The notes: generated by a model not told the origin, from the letters alone. A DNA stretch of 64,000 nt from Apoda limacodes (GCA_946406115.1 OX291555.1:11426001-11490000), one strand, 5' to 3'. Shown: positions 1 through 11,189, counted from the stretch's first letter. Numbers and translations are program-made.

Positions 1-2
1 GC

Positions 3-1001
3 GACGTTTGTGGTAAAGATTTTGCATTTAAGAACTCCTTGAAGAGACACACCTGGACACACTTGAAAGAAAAACCTTATAAATGTGGTGTCTGTAGCAA
101 AGAATATCCACGGCAGAGTTACTTGAATTCTCACATATTGATACATATAGGAGTAAGGCCACACAAATGTAATATGTGTAGTAAAGAGTTTACATTGAAA
201 AGTAGCTTGAAGACTCACCAATTGATACATATAGGAGAAAGGCCACATAAATGCGACGTATGTGGTAAAGATTTTGCATTGAAGAAATACTTGAAGAGAC
301 ATACCCGGATACACGCGGGAGAAAACCCTTATAAATGTGGTTTGTGTAACGAAGAGTTTCTACTGAAGAGTTTCTTGAAGTCTCACATATTGATACATAG
401 AGGAGAAAAGCCATACAAATGCGACGTATGTGGTAAAGAGTTTGCTATTAGGAATTCCTTGCAGAGGCATACAAGGACACACACGGGAGAAAAACCTTAT
501 AAATGTGATGTGTGTAGCAAAGAGTTTGCACACAAAAGTAGCTTGAAGGGACATAGGTGTCCACCACATACCGTAGAAAAGCCACACAAATGTAAAATGT
601 GTAGTAAAGAGTATGTCGAAAAGCGACACTTAGAGTATCATATGATGAATCACACAGGGGAAAGGCCTCACAAATGTGATGTGTGCAGCAAGGAATTTGC
701 ACAGATTAAATACTTGAAGTCTCACATATTGATACATAAAGGAGAAAAACCACACAAATGCGACGTATGTGGTAAAGAATATGCAATAAGGCATTCCTGG
801 AAGAGGCATACACGGACACACGCGGCAGAAAAACGCTATAAATGTGACGTGTGCAGCAAAGAATTTACATGGAAAAGTGACTTGAAGTTTCACATTTTGA
901 TTCATAAAGGAGAAAGGTCACACAAATGCGACATATGTGGTAGGGAATTTTCAATGAAGAATTCCTTGAAAAGGCATAAACGGACACACGCGGGTGAATA
1001 A
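3..1001 (+). CDS. C2H2 zinc-finger array exon, 5' end outside window
   Basis: The frame is open from the left edge (base 3) to a TAA at 999-1001, about 332 codons. It consists wholly of C2H2 fingers: one cut by the edge plus eleven complete C-x2-C...H-x3/4-H units with TGEKP-type linkers. Krueppel-type arrays like this bind DNA in the nucleus, so the product is probably a transcriptional regulator (inference). Several linkers have drifted (LKEKP, IGVRP, HTVEKP), and finger 7 has a longer His spacing (H-x4-H). No methionine start belongs here; the array is the 3' part of a long exon whose N-terminal exon lies upstream of the window. Fingers match the arrays at 20780-21120 and 52130-52280, so this is a paralogue. 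The terminal TAA replaces the first lysine codon of a linker, and finger-like sequence continues in the same frame. Confidence 0.85.
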   Translation, partial: DVCGKDFAFKNSLKRHTWTHLKEKPYKCGVCSKEYPRQSYLNSHILIHIGVRPHKCNMCSKEFTLKSSLKTHQLIHIGERPHKCDVCGKDFALKKYLKRHTRIHAGENPYKCGLCNEEFLLKSFLKSHILIHRGEKPYKCDVCGKEFAIRNSLQRHTRTHTGEKPYKCDVCSKEFAHKSSLKGHRCPPHTVEKPHKCKMCSKEYVEKRHLEYHMMNHTGERPHKCDVCSKEFAQIKYLKSHILIHKGEKPHKCDVCGKEYAIRHSWKRHTRTHAAEKRYKCDVCSKEFTWKSDLKFHILIHKGERSHKCDICGREFSMKNSLKRHKRTHAGE

Positions 1002-1271
1002 CCTGATAAATGTGATGTGTGTGGCAAAGAGTCTATTCAGAAAATTCCCTTAAACATATATCGATGGACACACATACAGGAGAAATGCAGCAAAGAATTT
1101 ACACGGAAGAGTCACTTTAAGTCTCACATATTGACACATACAAGATTAGGCCAGACAAATGTACCTCATTTGTGTAACAAAGAGGTTTTTACGAAAGAAT
1201 TACATGAAGTCCCGCATATTGATACACACACAGCTGAGAGATCATATAGGTGCAAAATGTATTATAAATGA
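1002..1271 (+). pseudogene. Decayed zinc-finger tail behind a nonsense codon
   Basis: The frame of the preceding array continues past the TAA as PDKCDVCGKE, then degenerate fingers (missing Cys or His, short spacers) and the family's C-terminal motif SYRC, ending in TGA at 1269-1271. The same SYRC ending is seen at about 57914-57930 in another array, so this stretch was once the true C-terminus. Ligand losses and shortened fingers suggest it is no longer constrained, or is used only if the stop is read through. Confidence 0.7.
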
Positions 1272-1680
1272 TAAACAGTATGTAAATTGACATTAAACGT
1301 TTATTTAAAGGTCCACGCTATGTCGGTACATGCATGTATACATAACGTCCTTCTCTGACATTATATATCCCAAAATTCAAGTTTTAAGTTGGTTTCTTGC
1401 GCTGTGGAGGAATAATGGACCGTGGTTTTTATTACGTAAAAACTATTTATATTGTTAAGCTTGTTTGTAATACAAAATATGTATCTATTTGTTGATTCAC
1501 TATAATATTTTGTTTCGTTCGGAGTTTTACAAACTATTAGATGCTGGCCCTGGCAATAAACCATTATTGTAATTAGTTTGTAAAGCAAATTTTAGTTAAT
1601 TATCTTGAAGATTCAAAAGTGTTCCTGGAAACTCATTAAAATAAAAAGATTTTATAATAAGTACTAAGCCAATAATGGAC
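1272..1680 (+). repeat. Zinc-finger 3' UTR block shared with two other places
   Basis: Sequence after the array (TGTAAATTGACATTAAACG, then a stretch ending GTGTTCCTGGAAACTCATT...AATAAAAAGATTTTATAA) is clearly related to 53500-53900, behind the second array, and in its later part to 4680-4925. It looks like the old 3' untranslated region and poly(A) region of the ancestral gene. No protein is encoded. Confidence 0.65.
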
Positions 1681-2868
1681 AGTTAGGGAACCAATATGCA
1701 GGTACATGTTTAAAAAATCTAATATATTTATACATATATTAACAATTTTTTGGGTTACACAGCGGAATAGTTAAACTTATGTGTCATTATCTATTGACCA
1801 AATTCAAATTCTCATTTAGGGGCTAACATAGGTGAAAGTGGCGCCCTCACTAAATTTTTTTAATTTCCATTAAATACAAACTCATTTACAAAAAAGTGCT
1901 CAAATTAAAAGTTTTATGTACAAGTAAGCAATTTTTAGAAAGTTTTATAGCTATAGTTCGTTTAGGCTCATTTATAGTTATTCCCGCGGGAAATTTTGAA
2001 TCTTTATGTATGCCAAGTTTAATCCCGATCCGTCCAGTGGTTGAAGCGTGAAAGAGTAACAAACATCCATCCATCCATCCATACAGACAAACAAACTTTC
2101 ACAATTATAATTTTAGTAGGATACTAATTAAAGAAATTTTTCACAATTAGTAGTCCATAATTCACAATTAACAATAACAATTAGGTAAGTACTTTTTAAG
2201 CTACTTAGGTATAGGTTTGTTGTAAATAGGTACGTTAGGGTAACAATCTAAAGAGATCAACGTAAGCTACAGTCAAATATAAGAACATTATTTTACCATC
2301 AACAGTCGACTATCAATTGACGTAATTCTTAGACTTCGAGAAAGCAAAATCGATATTAAATATTTATACTTACACCTAGTTAGGTAGGTACCTGCATGAA
2401 AACAAAATAGCCAAATCAGTGTCAACAGTAAATCACAATAAAAAAAGTCAAATAATGAACGGAAGATATTTAGCTATCTCTTTAACAGCGTAAAATCATC
2501 TGTTAATGGTTGATACTGGAGGATCTATCAACTCGACAATGACTTTAAGCTGATACCAAATCTTGTCTAGTTTTTCAGGCTATCTGAAAGTGTTTCCCAG
2601 AGAGTAGGACATTTTACTGATCTCGTAGCTGTTGTTATCTTGGTTTTCTATTAGCCCAGGAAAATATTCTCCTTCGTATTTATATGTTATTTTCCTAGAG
2701 TATTTCGCTAGTGCAACATTTGGCTCTGACGTTGAGTTTTTACTAGAGACCGCATTATATGCAATTGCATTATCAATACAGTCTATGATACGGTGTCGTT
2801 ACCTTAACATAGCAAATATCTAACAGATTTGGACAATAATCAGCTCATAAGTTAAGGTATACCAAGAT
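1681..2868. other. Non-coding stretch with a retroelement-type tail
   Basis: No gene is recognised. Around 2010-2100 lies a tail common in Lepidoptera: CCAGTGGTTGAAGCGTGA, then four CATC units, then ACAGACAAACAAACTTTCAC and TTTTAGTAGG. It is probably the 3' end of a dispersed retroelement. The rest is AT-rich with only short frames. Confidence 0.5.
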
Positions 2869-3195
2869 GACGCTCAGCATGGGTTCAGAGAAGGCCGGTC
2901 TACTGCCATCAATCACATGAACTTCTTCAACTACACACACTCTGAATTGGACTTAGGCCGGCAGGTTTATGCGGCCTACTTTGATTTCCAAAAAGCATTC
3001 GACAGGGTCAATAATGACACGCTTTTAACGAAGCTTTCAATTATCAGTTTCATACCTAAACTATTAAAATTCTCGATGTCCAACTCGATGGTTACAGATC
3101 TCAATCCTATTATACAAGGTCGGGAATAACCCAGGGTAGTTCCCTAGGACCTATTCTGTTTTTAATCACGATTAACGATCTACCTCTATCTACTT
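2869..3195 (+). pseudogene. Non-LTR retrotransposon reverse transcriptase fragment
   Basis: Translation gives DAQHGFREGRST, then YFDFQKAFDRVNNDTLL, and after a frame change near 3120 GITQGSSLGPILFLITINDL. These are the consecutive RT blocks (finger, palm aspartate in FDFQKAFD, and the QG-S-LGP block) of Jockey/CR1-type LINEs. The catalytic YxDD block is absent. The frame change and loss of both ends show a dead fragment of roughly 110 codons. Confidence 0.8.
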
Positions 3196-3237
3196 CTGCA
3201 CAACAAAGTCGACAATCCGACAGTGCTTGCTGACATA

Positions 3238-3430
3238 AACTTGTACGTTCCAAGCCGGGCGAGCCTGGCGTGACGCGCCTGTCACACGCCTTTGTAAGGT
3301 CCTAAGGCCTTAATAAATTGATATTCGTACCGATGGAGACATTACACACAACTACACAACTACGTTTAGTTTGGCACCAGACGGCGCTGTGTCTAATGTT
3401 TAAAAATATATATTATTTATTTATTTATAA
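3238..3430 (+). repeat. SINE-like 3' segment
   Basis: The segment contains TTTGGCACCAGACGGCGCTG followed by TGTCTAATG and a TTATTTATTTATTTATA tail. This is related, on the other strand, to the tRNA-headed SINE at 55967-56123 (TTTGGGACCACACGGCGCTG). It directly follows the RT fragment. Confidence 0.5.
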
Positions 3431-3788
3431 TTATATAATTATGTAGCAGCTGGGTGAATGCATTGCTAATATAATTTTAAATATGATAGGTATATTATTT
3501 AGCTACATACAAAAGACAGCTATAAATAAAAATTTATATAAAAGTACAAAACGATACCTACCGACGCGGACATGAAAAAAAGACGGACGTAACATTACAC
3601 TGAAAAGATGTGAAGCATGGAAGGTCCTACCTACAATTTCGTTTGTTATACATTACCTACACTCACACAGATACAGGTCAGACCACAGAACACATATACC
3701 CATGTCAGACAACTCGCCGTCATTTCATTATACGTACCGCGTGACAGTGCTTGTGACATGTATTTTGCGTCGACGAAAATTGTTAGAA

Positions 3789-4293
3789 ATGCCGTCTTGT
3801 GCAGTGAAATCGTGTAAAAACCATACGAGAAAACCTAAAAAGTCACAAGGAATCACCTACCACGCGTACGTTATGATGATTTTGTTATTTTTTTTATAAT
3901 TATCTTTTATTTACTTAGTTGTAAATTCTAAACAAAATATAAGAGTGTTGTCAGTTTTTTTTATATGAAATTTTCCCTTAAAGTTGGGAAATCTGTATTT
4001 GTTGCAATTTAAAAATGAATTTGAATTTTAAATTTTATTAGAGTTGGTAGGTATTGAGTCATAGATTTCGGCAAAATTACCCTCATAATGCGAGTCAGTC
4101 TTAATTTTGACCGTTTTTTCCTTCATTTTTAGGTTTCCTAGACATAAAAATCACAAAGATTATTGGGTTCTAAGAAAATAATTGGAACCCATAATCTGCT
4201 AGTACCGTCTGCAGTGCACATTTCGATGACGTCGATTTTATTACAACAGCTAAGGGGCTACGTTGCTTGGTTCCGTATGCTATACCAAAAAGG
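3789..4293 (+). pseudogene. THAP-domain gene remnant, two exons
   Basis: Exon 1 starts at ATG 3789 and reads MPSCAVKSCKN...KKSQGITYH, the first half of a THAP zinc-binding DNA-binding domain (C-x4-C plus the conserved TYH/FHRF position), followed by a possible donor GTACGTT near 3866. After about 265 bases a TTTTTAG acceptor (4131-4132) leads into FPRHKNHKDYW and then VCSAHFDDVDF and LVPYAIPKR, the second half of the domain (C-x2-H, and AIP for the usual AVP). It ends at a donor-like AGG|GTAAGC at 4293-4294. Between the two parts of exon 2 the reading frame changes near 4170, and a TAA (about 4191) sits before SASTVCS. THAP proteins are DNA-binding regulators or transposon-derived proteins; which one this was cannot be told. 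No later exon was recognised. Confidence 0.65.
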
Positions 4294-4319
4294 GTAAGCT
4301 AACGAGGATTGCAACAGAT

Positions 4320-4545
4320 AAATTATCTTTCTTATTTATAATGTATATGTATTAATATATATTTATGTGTGTATACATATATGAATATGTGTATGTATGT
4401 GTACTTTAATATTCCTTTAATATGTATATGAATTTAATATAATTCCCTTTTTACTTATTTACATGTTTGTAAAATGTAAATATTATGTCTGTATATATGT
4501 ATATGTACGTCGGCTATGTAGTGATTTATGATATATGAATATATT
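4320..4545. repeat. TA/TG-rich low-complexity stretch
   Basis: Long alternating TATATG, TGTGTATAC and TATGTATGTG runs, with no coding potential. It looks like a microsatellite-like region of slipped TA/TG dinucleotides. Confidence 0.7.
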
Positions 4546-4679
4546 TTCTCGGGAGTTACTTTTAATTCCACCACAGAATAATTGAAGTGTTTTAATCACA
4601 TGGTGCCGACCCCCCTATGAAATCTGAAAAACAAAAGGCAATTGAAATATTACTTGAATTTTGTTTTTTTTTTTAAATC

Positions 4680-4925
4680 GAACTATTTAAATTGTAAAGC
4701 TTGTTTATTAAGTGTTTCAATACTAAATATGTATTTATTTGTTGATTTACTTTAATATTATGTGTCGTTTGTAATTTTACAAAGAGTACCTACCTACCTA
4801 TTGGACGCACGGAATAAAGCAGTATTGTAATTTGTTTATAAACTAGTTGTAGTTAATTCACTTGACGATTTTAAAGTGTTCCTAGAAACCCATCTGAATA
4901 AAAAGATTTTTAAATTGAGTTTGAA
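4680..4925 (+). repeat. Solitary copy of the zinc-finger 3' UTR-like block
   Basis: It shares AAGCTTGTTT...TATTTGTTGATTTACT...TTTTACAAAGAGT and ends in GTGTTCCTAGAAACC...GAATAAAAAGATTTT, as in 1440-1650 and 53660-53900. No array precedes it, so either this block is a mobile repeat or an array has been lost here. Confidence 0.55.
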
Positions 4926-5514
4926 CACATGTTAAGAATCTGGTATAGACTAACATACACAAAAACTTTGCAATTTTGACAATATTACATACATACGGGT
5001 CGAATTGATAACTTCTTTTTTTGAAGTCTGTTTAAAAGGACATTTTGTTGAATGGTCTTTATTCAGTTATAAAGGAACTTACTTTGTTAGCCCGGGCCCA
5101 CTCGCAGATAAAAGAGAACAAAAGATAATGATAGCAAAGGATGTTCATTATTATTAACCTAATACATATTATGTAATAAGTGTAGATGTTATGTACAGAT
5201 GAAAAGCAGACAGCAATAATAACAACTCACAAATAGTTCGCACGTTTATTTTTGTGCCACATTCACAAAGCAGTAGGAACAAACAAACAGAACAACAGTT
5301 TACAGTTCAGCACAGCGAAGATAGAAGTAAGAAATCCGAACATCCAAAACAACGCGTTTGTACAAGTATTTGCTAAGTATCGAGTGTATACGGCGAACGG
5401 TTCTAGAGGACTGGTCGCACAGTTGCTCTGTACCTGGCGGTGACGTCGCGAGTTCTTATCGCAGTTACTGAGGATTTTCTAGCAATTATAATGTACGACT
5501 GCGTTCAGACATTA
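4926..5514. other. Stretch without recognised gene
   Basis: Short frames only. The sequence around 5400-5470 is more GC-rich, but no family is recognised. The left TTA flank of the next element is at 5512-5514. Confidence 0.4.
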
Positions 5515-6951
5515 GGGGCCGTCCATTAATCACGTGAGGCTTGAAATGTTCGGCAAAAATCATGAAATATCACAAGGGGGGAGGGGGGTGTAGTAAGATA
5601 TCACGTGTATTTTTTTTTCGTCAAACGCGCGATTTCTAAACCAAAAGCGGCGTGTAGTGTGACCTTAATGCAGAGTAAAAGAAAGGAAAAAACGTAGTGT
5701 TGCTCAGAAAGAATTTAATGAGTTGTGGGCTACTGCTAAACAGAAATATACTGCAAAAGAAGAAAGTGGGTGGATGATCTTTTACTAGATTACCTCTGAA
5801 AGCACCAAGCAAAGGAGTCTTCCAATATTCTCCTTTATTTTTCTTATTCTAAAAAGGCAAGTTAAAAAGGTATATATTTAAGAACATTGTTCTAATAAAT
5901 AACACTTCACCTATAGTTTATTTGCAGTAAAAAGGTTATTATTGATAAATCTTACAAAATTAATATAGATAAAATATGCATAGCGTACCTACTTTAGTAT
6001 TACTTAAATCCAAGAGATATTTTTTGATTTTTACGTTATTAAAAAGTTATTTAATTAATTTCTTAGGTTTTTAGTAGTTGAAGCTAGTCGTTAGCGCACA
6101 CGAAATATAATAATCCATTCCATTTAAAATGCTAAAAAAACATCACGTGATTTAATCCGATTTTGCAGTCGTCCAGGGGCCTATGTATTCCTTCCAAAGC
6201 ATGATGTTAAGACGTTGGCTACGTTTCTTCTGCGTTGGTCTGTTGGAATTACCTCCACGCATGAGGGCTTTAACAAATTTCTTTATGACCTGTATTGCCC
6301 TAGCCTGCAGAAGGATCGTCAGCAACTTGTGCCTATCAGCGGTGTGGATTGTACTACTGTACAAAGAAGAAATTTAAGAACCATGTAAATTCATGTCACA
6401 AGCAACCTTATCTGAGCAATAATAGTCTAGAGATGCACAATGTTCGTCCCTCACGCATCTCGCGCGACGATCGATCGGTAGATCTCTAGAGATTCTCTGC
6501 GTAGTGCGCGAAAATAATGACACCGAGTAGCTTGATGAAACTGACGTTGATCTTCAACAAACACAGTGCCAACAACTGACTTGCAAGATTGTTATTCAGT
6601 TGTTAGTGTTGAAGACAGTCTTGCTAATCCGTGGTCCGAGGACAATGTACAATATGTTTTTCGCATGATTACACCATTCCTTTAATATTATTTTTATGCC
6701 AGTCAAAAACAAACTGCAACCTTTCTGTCTAGACATTTTTATCATGGTCCTTATTTTTCTTAAATAAATTATATTATACTTCATACTTGTATTTAAAGAT
6801 AATATTCTAAAAACTTTGTAGGTACTAAAAAATACACGTGATTTTGGATGGGGGTGGGTGGGGTTAGTCTTAAACCTCACTACGTATCACCAAGGGGGAG
6901 GGAGGGTTAAAAAATGCTAAAAAAAACATCACGTGATTAATGGACGGCCCC
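5515..6951. mobile_element. DNA transposon with 23-bp inverted ends and TTA duplication (PIF/Harbinger-like)
   Basis: The left end GGGGCCGTCCATTAATCACG is repeated inverted at the right end (…TTAATGGACGGCCCC), 23 bp matching. The element is flanked by TTA at 5512-5514 and 6952-6954, the 3-bp duplication typical of PIF/Harbinger. Inside the ends, a G-rich block (ATCACAAGGGGGGAGGG at the left, ATCACCAAGGGGGAGGG at the right) occurs in direct orientation. Residual coding appears at 5667-5785 (KERKKRSVAQKEFNELW) and on the minus strand at 6152-6364 (KLLTILLQARAIQVIKKFVK), neither recognised. A third terminus-like sequence lies at 6127-6178. No transposase with a DDE core is visible, so the copy is non-autonomous. 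Confidence 0.7.
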
Positions 6952-6954
6952 TTA

Positions 6955-8089
6955 TGTCGTAAACTAACATTAAATATAATATTAGTTTATATAATATATA
7001 TTAGCCTAATAACAATTTAAGAATTATAATTAAAGAAATTATGCCACAAATAATTAATTGTAAATAATAAATTGCTTTATTCGTAAAATGTGTTTTCAGT
7101 CGCTAAGGTCATGCATGAAAATTTATTTTGATTGATCAACATTATGGTGCTGTTGTGCAACCGTTTAAAATTAATTAAAATTAGTCATATCAATTTCTTA
7201 TCGCTAAAAAGGAAAAGGGATAGTAAATTGCTATGATAGTGTTAGCGATGACGATTAAGTACAAAAGCTAATTTTGATTATGTCAATTTATTGGCCACGT
7301 AGAAAGTTTCCTTCTAAAATCACACTCTTATTTGAATTTGACAACGTTAAAATGTGCTAAGCGATAATTTGTCCCTAGTCTTTGTTCTTTTTTTTTAACT
7401 ATTTTAATAAAATAAAAGCTGTTGCACAACATAATCAAAGCTAATGCTTAAGTGGATAGTACATAAATAATAATATGATAATTTAAATATACTGGATTTA
7501 AAAAGTGGGCAAATTGGTGATTCATATGGTAACCCTCAAACACATTAAAAGGGCGGCCATTTGCACGTCTTTTTTTTTAAGGTCCGTGCCTACAGAGTAC
7601 ACTTTTTATTACTCGGAGGTATCCGTTGAACTTGTACAAATAAAAAATATATTTTTAACTGAAATCATATTCAAAACTAATCATTGACAAACAAATTTTC
7701 ACTTTCGATTATTTAATTGTGCTAAGAAACGGGACCCTATCCTATAATTTGGAAAAAGTACGGGGCAAGGTGCTCGAGAGGAGTAATCAGGAGGTACACA
7801 AATTTGATTACTTTCTACGGGTAACTAGTGTACAGTCCTATCCACTCTCTCGGTCCCCTTTTGTTCGTCTTCATTAATATTTTACTATCATCAAAAAAAC
7901 TGGTTGCCTGTAAAGTCGGTATACGGGCGAAAGTTTTACGTGACAATGATTTTATGTCTGTCTCTCTCGCTCTTAGGCGGGCGCGTGCCTCTCACTCGCT
8001 CTCATTGTGAGCGCATAACGTGAGCGGAGCGTAACGCAGTTTCTTGAAGTGTCACCCGGCAAACCAATTTAAAAGACGTTGTCACGTCA
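6955..8089. other. Stretch without recognised gene
   Basis: AT-rich sequence with T-runs near 7388 and 7569. A more GC-rich segment at about 7925-8040 has GCGCGTGCC and TCACTCGCTCTCATTG but no coding signal. Nothing further could be assigned. Confidence 0.4.
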
Positions 8090-9540
8090 AAAAGTCAAGA
8101 ATCCATATATAAGCTTCTTGAAGACCTAATGATTCCACTTCGTCATCTGACGGTAGATTGTCAGAAAACAGTAAACGCTATTCGATATTTTTTTTTATTT
8201 GACGGCTCTGGGAGTGACCCCAAAGCTTATCTTTCGAAAATCAAAATTTGAACGAATTACCGCGTAACGACTTCCGATCTATCTTAATATAATTATTTAA
8301 AACAGATTTTACAAATAAAATATTCTACTAACTCAATTTATGGTAAAGCAAAATTAGGCTCCCAAACGTCCTGTCCATGTTACAAAATTACTACCATGGA
8401 AAATTTCGATTGGTAAAAAAAATATGATTGTTTTGGTATTGATGAATGTAAACAAATAAGTTGCGTTTATATTGTTTTTCAACCAAAATCGTAGTAATTT
8501 GTAACGTGATCAATATAGCACAATATTGTTACAATAGGCTATCTATAATTTTATTTTCAGCACAAATTAACTATTTGCCAGAGTACTGCACTTGTCTCCA
8601 TGGTAAATACAAGATGATAAAGAAATAGGTCTATATATCTAGAAATAGAAATATTAGCAATATTTGGCCACTTTTAAGCAGAAATACCAGCAAATTTCAC
8701 ACATATTTTTTATATGTTTTTTTTTATTTTAATCTGCTATTTTGAAATTATAGCGCGCTAGTTGACAGCAGTTTGAGACATATTATATTAAGTATATTAA
8801 AACAAATTCTAACTTCTTTAAATAGAGTGGCGGTTGGGGTGTACAAAAGGGGGCGCTGAGAAAAAATACTTAGAAAATTTTTTGCGACGAAGCAACTGGT
8901 CCGGTCATTTTTTCCCATGCGCCCCGTTTTAGTTACTCTGACCAGAGTGGCATACATTTTACATTCTAATATTAATTATATGTACATAATAGAAATCAGA
9001 CAATTCTTTTTTAGATTTTCAAGTAAACCAAATAAATGTAACCTGATCTGAGGGAGTACAAATGTGCATACCTTTGTAGCCTAGTTTAAAAGTATAACAC
9101 ATATATTAATTTGTTAAATACCTGATACTTTTTTTAATTGTTGAATTAAATTTATTATGCAGGATGAGAGTAAACCACATCTGATAAATATGTTTAAAAT
9201 GATGGAGCTAGAGACAAGATTGTGTGTGAGTCCTGAGATGGTTATCAAAAAAGAGTTAGCTGACCAGAACACAATCAAAGCAGAAGTGTGTGAGCTGTAT
9301 GCAGATCATGAAGTCAAGGAGCTCACACTTAGCCCCATAGAGCTGCAGAGTTCCACCCCAGTGATCCTGCTGCATCAGCTTTCTGCTGGTTTGTTTATTT
9401 AACCATAAATTGATAGATATACATATTAAATACTCTAACCTGCCTAATGCTAACCTACTTTTTATAGTTCATCAGAAATTGGCAATTCTGGTATATTATT
9501 CTGTCCCAGATCTTTTATTTTATTGCTTGTTACTTTAAAT
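8090..9540 (+). repeat. Segmental duplication block, copy 1
   Basis: From CATATATAAGCTTCTTGAAG (about 8105) through the zinc-finger-type exon at 9163-9388 to about 9540, the sequence is collinear with 34370-35640. Substitutions and small indels are scattered throughout, including the non-coding part (for example CGAATxACCGCGTAACGACTTCCGAT and the CTATCTATAATTTTATTT segment). It belongs to a larger duplicated zinc-finger unit. Confidence 0.8.
9163..9388 (+). CDS. N-terminal exon of a zinc-finger family gene, type 1
   Basis: A TTATTATGCAG acceptor ends at 9162 and the exon runs to a CTG|GTTTGT donor at 9388/9389. It encodes an acidic, lysine-rich stretch with EMVIKKELADQN and AEVCELYADHEVKEL, then SPIELQSSTP. 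The ELYADxEVKEL core, the LQ-rich end and the phase-1 donor are shared with the exons at 14612, 44472 and 56253, which lead into finger arrays, so this is a paralogous N-terminal exon. Translation could start at the in-frame ATG at 9157 (across the acceptor), at 9190, or in an upstream exon. The function of this domain is unknown; by position it resembles effector or dimerisation regions of other insect zinc-finger proteins (inference). Confidence 0.6.
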
Positions 9541-9967
9541 CTGGTACTTTAAATCAGAGAGATGCAGGGCTAAAGTGTTAGTTGAAAAGAGGCTGTCCAC
9601 CACAGTAAAATTGTATGTGTATTCAGTCATTAGTTATCTCCTTCTAGGGATATTTACACATACATTACATATTAAAAAGTTTTTATGGTTACTTTTATGT
9701 CTGAATAAAAAAGGAAACCAATTTAGGATCACTTGTGTGTCTATGTATTCATCTGTCACAGCTTATTTTCTCCTATTTTACTGGACTGATTAAATTAAAA
9801 TTTATTGTAAGCACATATGAATTTCTCTAACCCAAGCATAGTGTAAATAAATGAAATTTGAATATACACTTTTGGGGAAAATTATAAAATTAGTGGCTGG
9901 ATACACACCCACATCGTAATGTTGTGGATAGCCTCTTTTAACAAACCACTTTAATATTGAGTGACAG

Positions 9968-10134
9968 GTAGTGAGCCTAACGTCGCAACCAAGGACATTA
10001 ATGGAGATAGACTGCTAATGATTCGGCAAATGTATGAAAACCACATCAACCTGTTTATGGGGAAGCAGGGTAGTCCTGAAACTTATACAATTGGTGAAGT
10101 ATTAACCAATAGTGGAGTAGTTGCTAATCAGTGA
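9968..10134 (+). CDS. Candidate 3' exon, phase-compatible with 9163-9388
   Basis: The acceptor GAGTGACAG ends at 9967. Joined to the phase-1 donor at 9388, the frame stays open for about 55 codons, with SEPNVATKDINGDRLL, MIRQMYENHINLFMGKQ and TYTIGEVLTNSGVV, to TGA at 10132-10134. The encoded peptide is not recognised and contains no finger. It could be the last exon of a short, array-less gene, or chance. The phase match with the other family introns and the low stop density favour an exon only moderately. The paralogue at 35291 has no such partner. Confidence 0.35.
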
Positions 10135-11037
10135 CTAATCAGAGTGCTGCTGCAGTGCAATGCAGCATTAAAAAGAAACCTTGTATGGCGATTAACTAGT
10201 GATGTACTAGATCAAATATTATGAGAATCAATACATTTACTGGGCAATATATATATTGGGCTATAAAGAGTATAATCAGCCCCTTTGCATTGCATTGTGA
10301 AAAAGCCTTTTGATTCTAATTAACTAGTTACTATGTGACAGAAAACCTGAGTAAAAACAAGGATGAAGCTATATATAACTTAGCCTGCGTGACTAGTGCA
10401 GCTACATCTCAACACACTAAGATTTTCATCAAAATTGATGAAATAAATTAATAGATTATTATACACTATTTTTATCAAAAAATACTTTTAAGCTCAAGTC
10501 AATATTATTTTTATAAAACTGAAAAATTGTAAAAAGGGGACCAGTTTAGGATTTTTTTATTAAACAAAAGTTCATTAATCCTGCTTTCACGTTTTTTTGG
10601 GTTTGAACCATATCCCAAAGAACGCAGTTATTAAATTTTAGATGGCTCTAAATTTTAGTTGGTTCAGCAGATCCAGAGAAACCTAAATTTAAACCTAATT
10701 TAAAGCCAAAAAAATTAAATTTAGGAAGTACAGCCACTTCATATGCAATACATCAACTGTACTAAAGGGAATAAAAGCTCAATTACAAAACACTTTGTGT
10801 TGTTATACATTTATGTATGTATAGTGAAATTTCTTTTTGATGATTTATTATAGTTGTCCTTAATTAATATGTAAATTCTAAAGTTTAGCGTCGAACTAGG
10901 CATCCAATTGACAGGATTATATTTTCCAGCGAGTGATTCATCTGCGCAATTATTTTACGTCGCAATGAGCAATGATTTTAGTGCAAGTGTATATCATACT
11001 TTTTATGTCAATCGATTGTGCCCTTAGGTACGTATTT
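10135..11037. other. Stretch without recognised gene
   Basis: AT-rich, no open frame of note and no recognised repeat apart from short poly(A/T) runs. Confidence 0.4.
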
Positions 11038-11160
11038 TTTAGCGGGGCACCAAGTAAACTGTTGACCCTGTTAGAGCTTGCTGATAGGGAACATGTTCAC
11101 TTCCCTCGCGGTGCTTCCGTTTTTGTCCAGCGACGTTTACTTGTAACAACGGATAATGGT
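11038..11160 (+). mobile_element. BEL/Pao retrotransposon RT scrap
   Basis: It encodes LLELADREHVHFPRGASVFV, matching the fuller BEL/Pao copy at 37078-37140 (LLELADRERVHFPR). Only about 40 codons remain, and a Jockey element follows immediately on the other strand. Confidence 0.65.
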
Positions 11161-11189
11161 GTTGATAATACATTTAATTAATTATTTTC

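Noticed and set aside
190..905. Open minus-strand frames across the first finger array, and similar ones at 19978-21810, 51601-53488 and 56832-57455
   Set aside because: They are shadows of finger repeats: periodic sequence keeps the opposite strand open. Their translations are repetitive Cys/Val/Phe-rich runs without any family pattern.
2050..2100. CATC run as an independent microsatellite locus
   Set aside because: It sits inside the usual tail of a dispersed Lepidoptera repeat, so it is part of that element.
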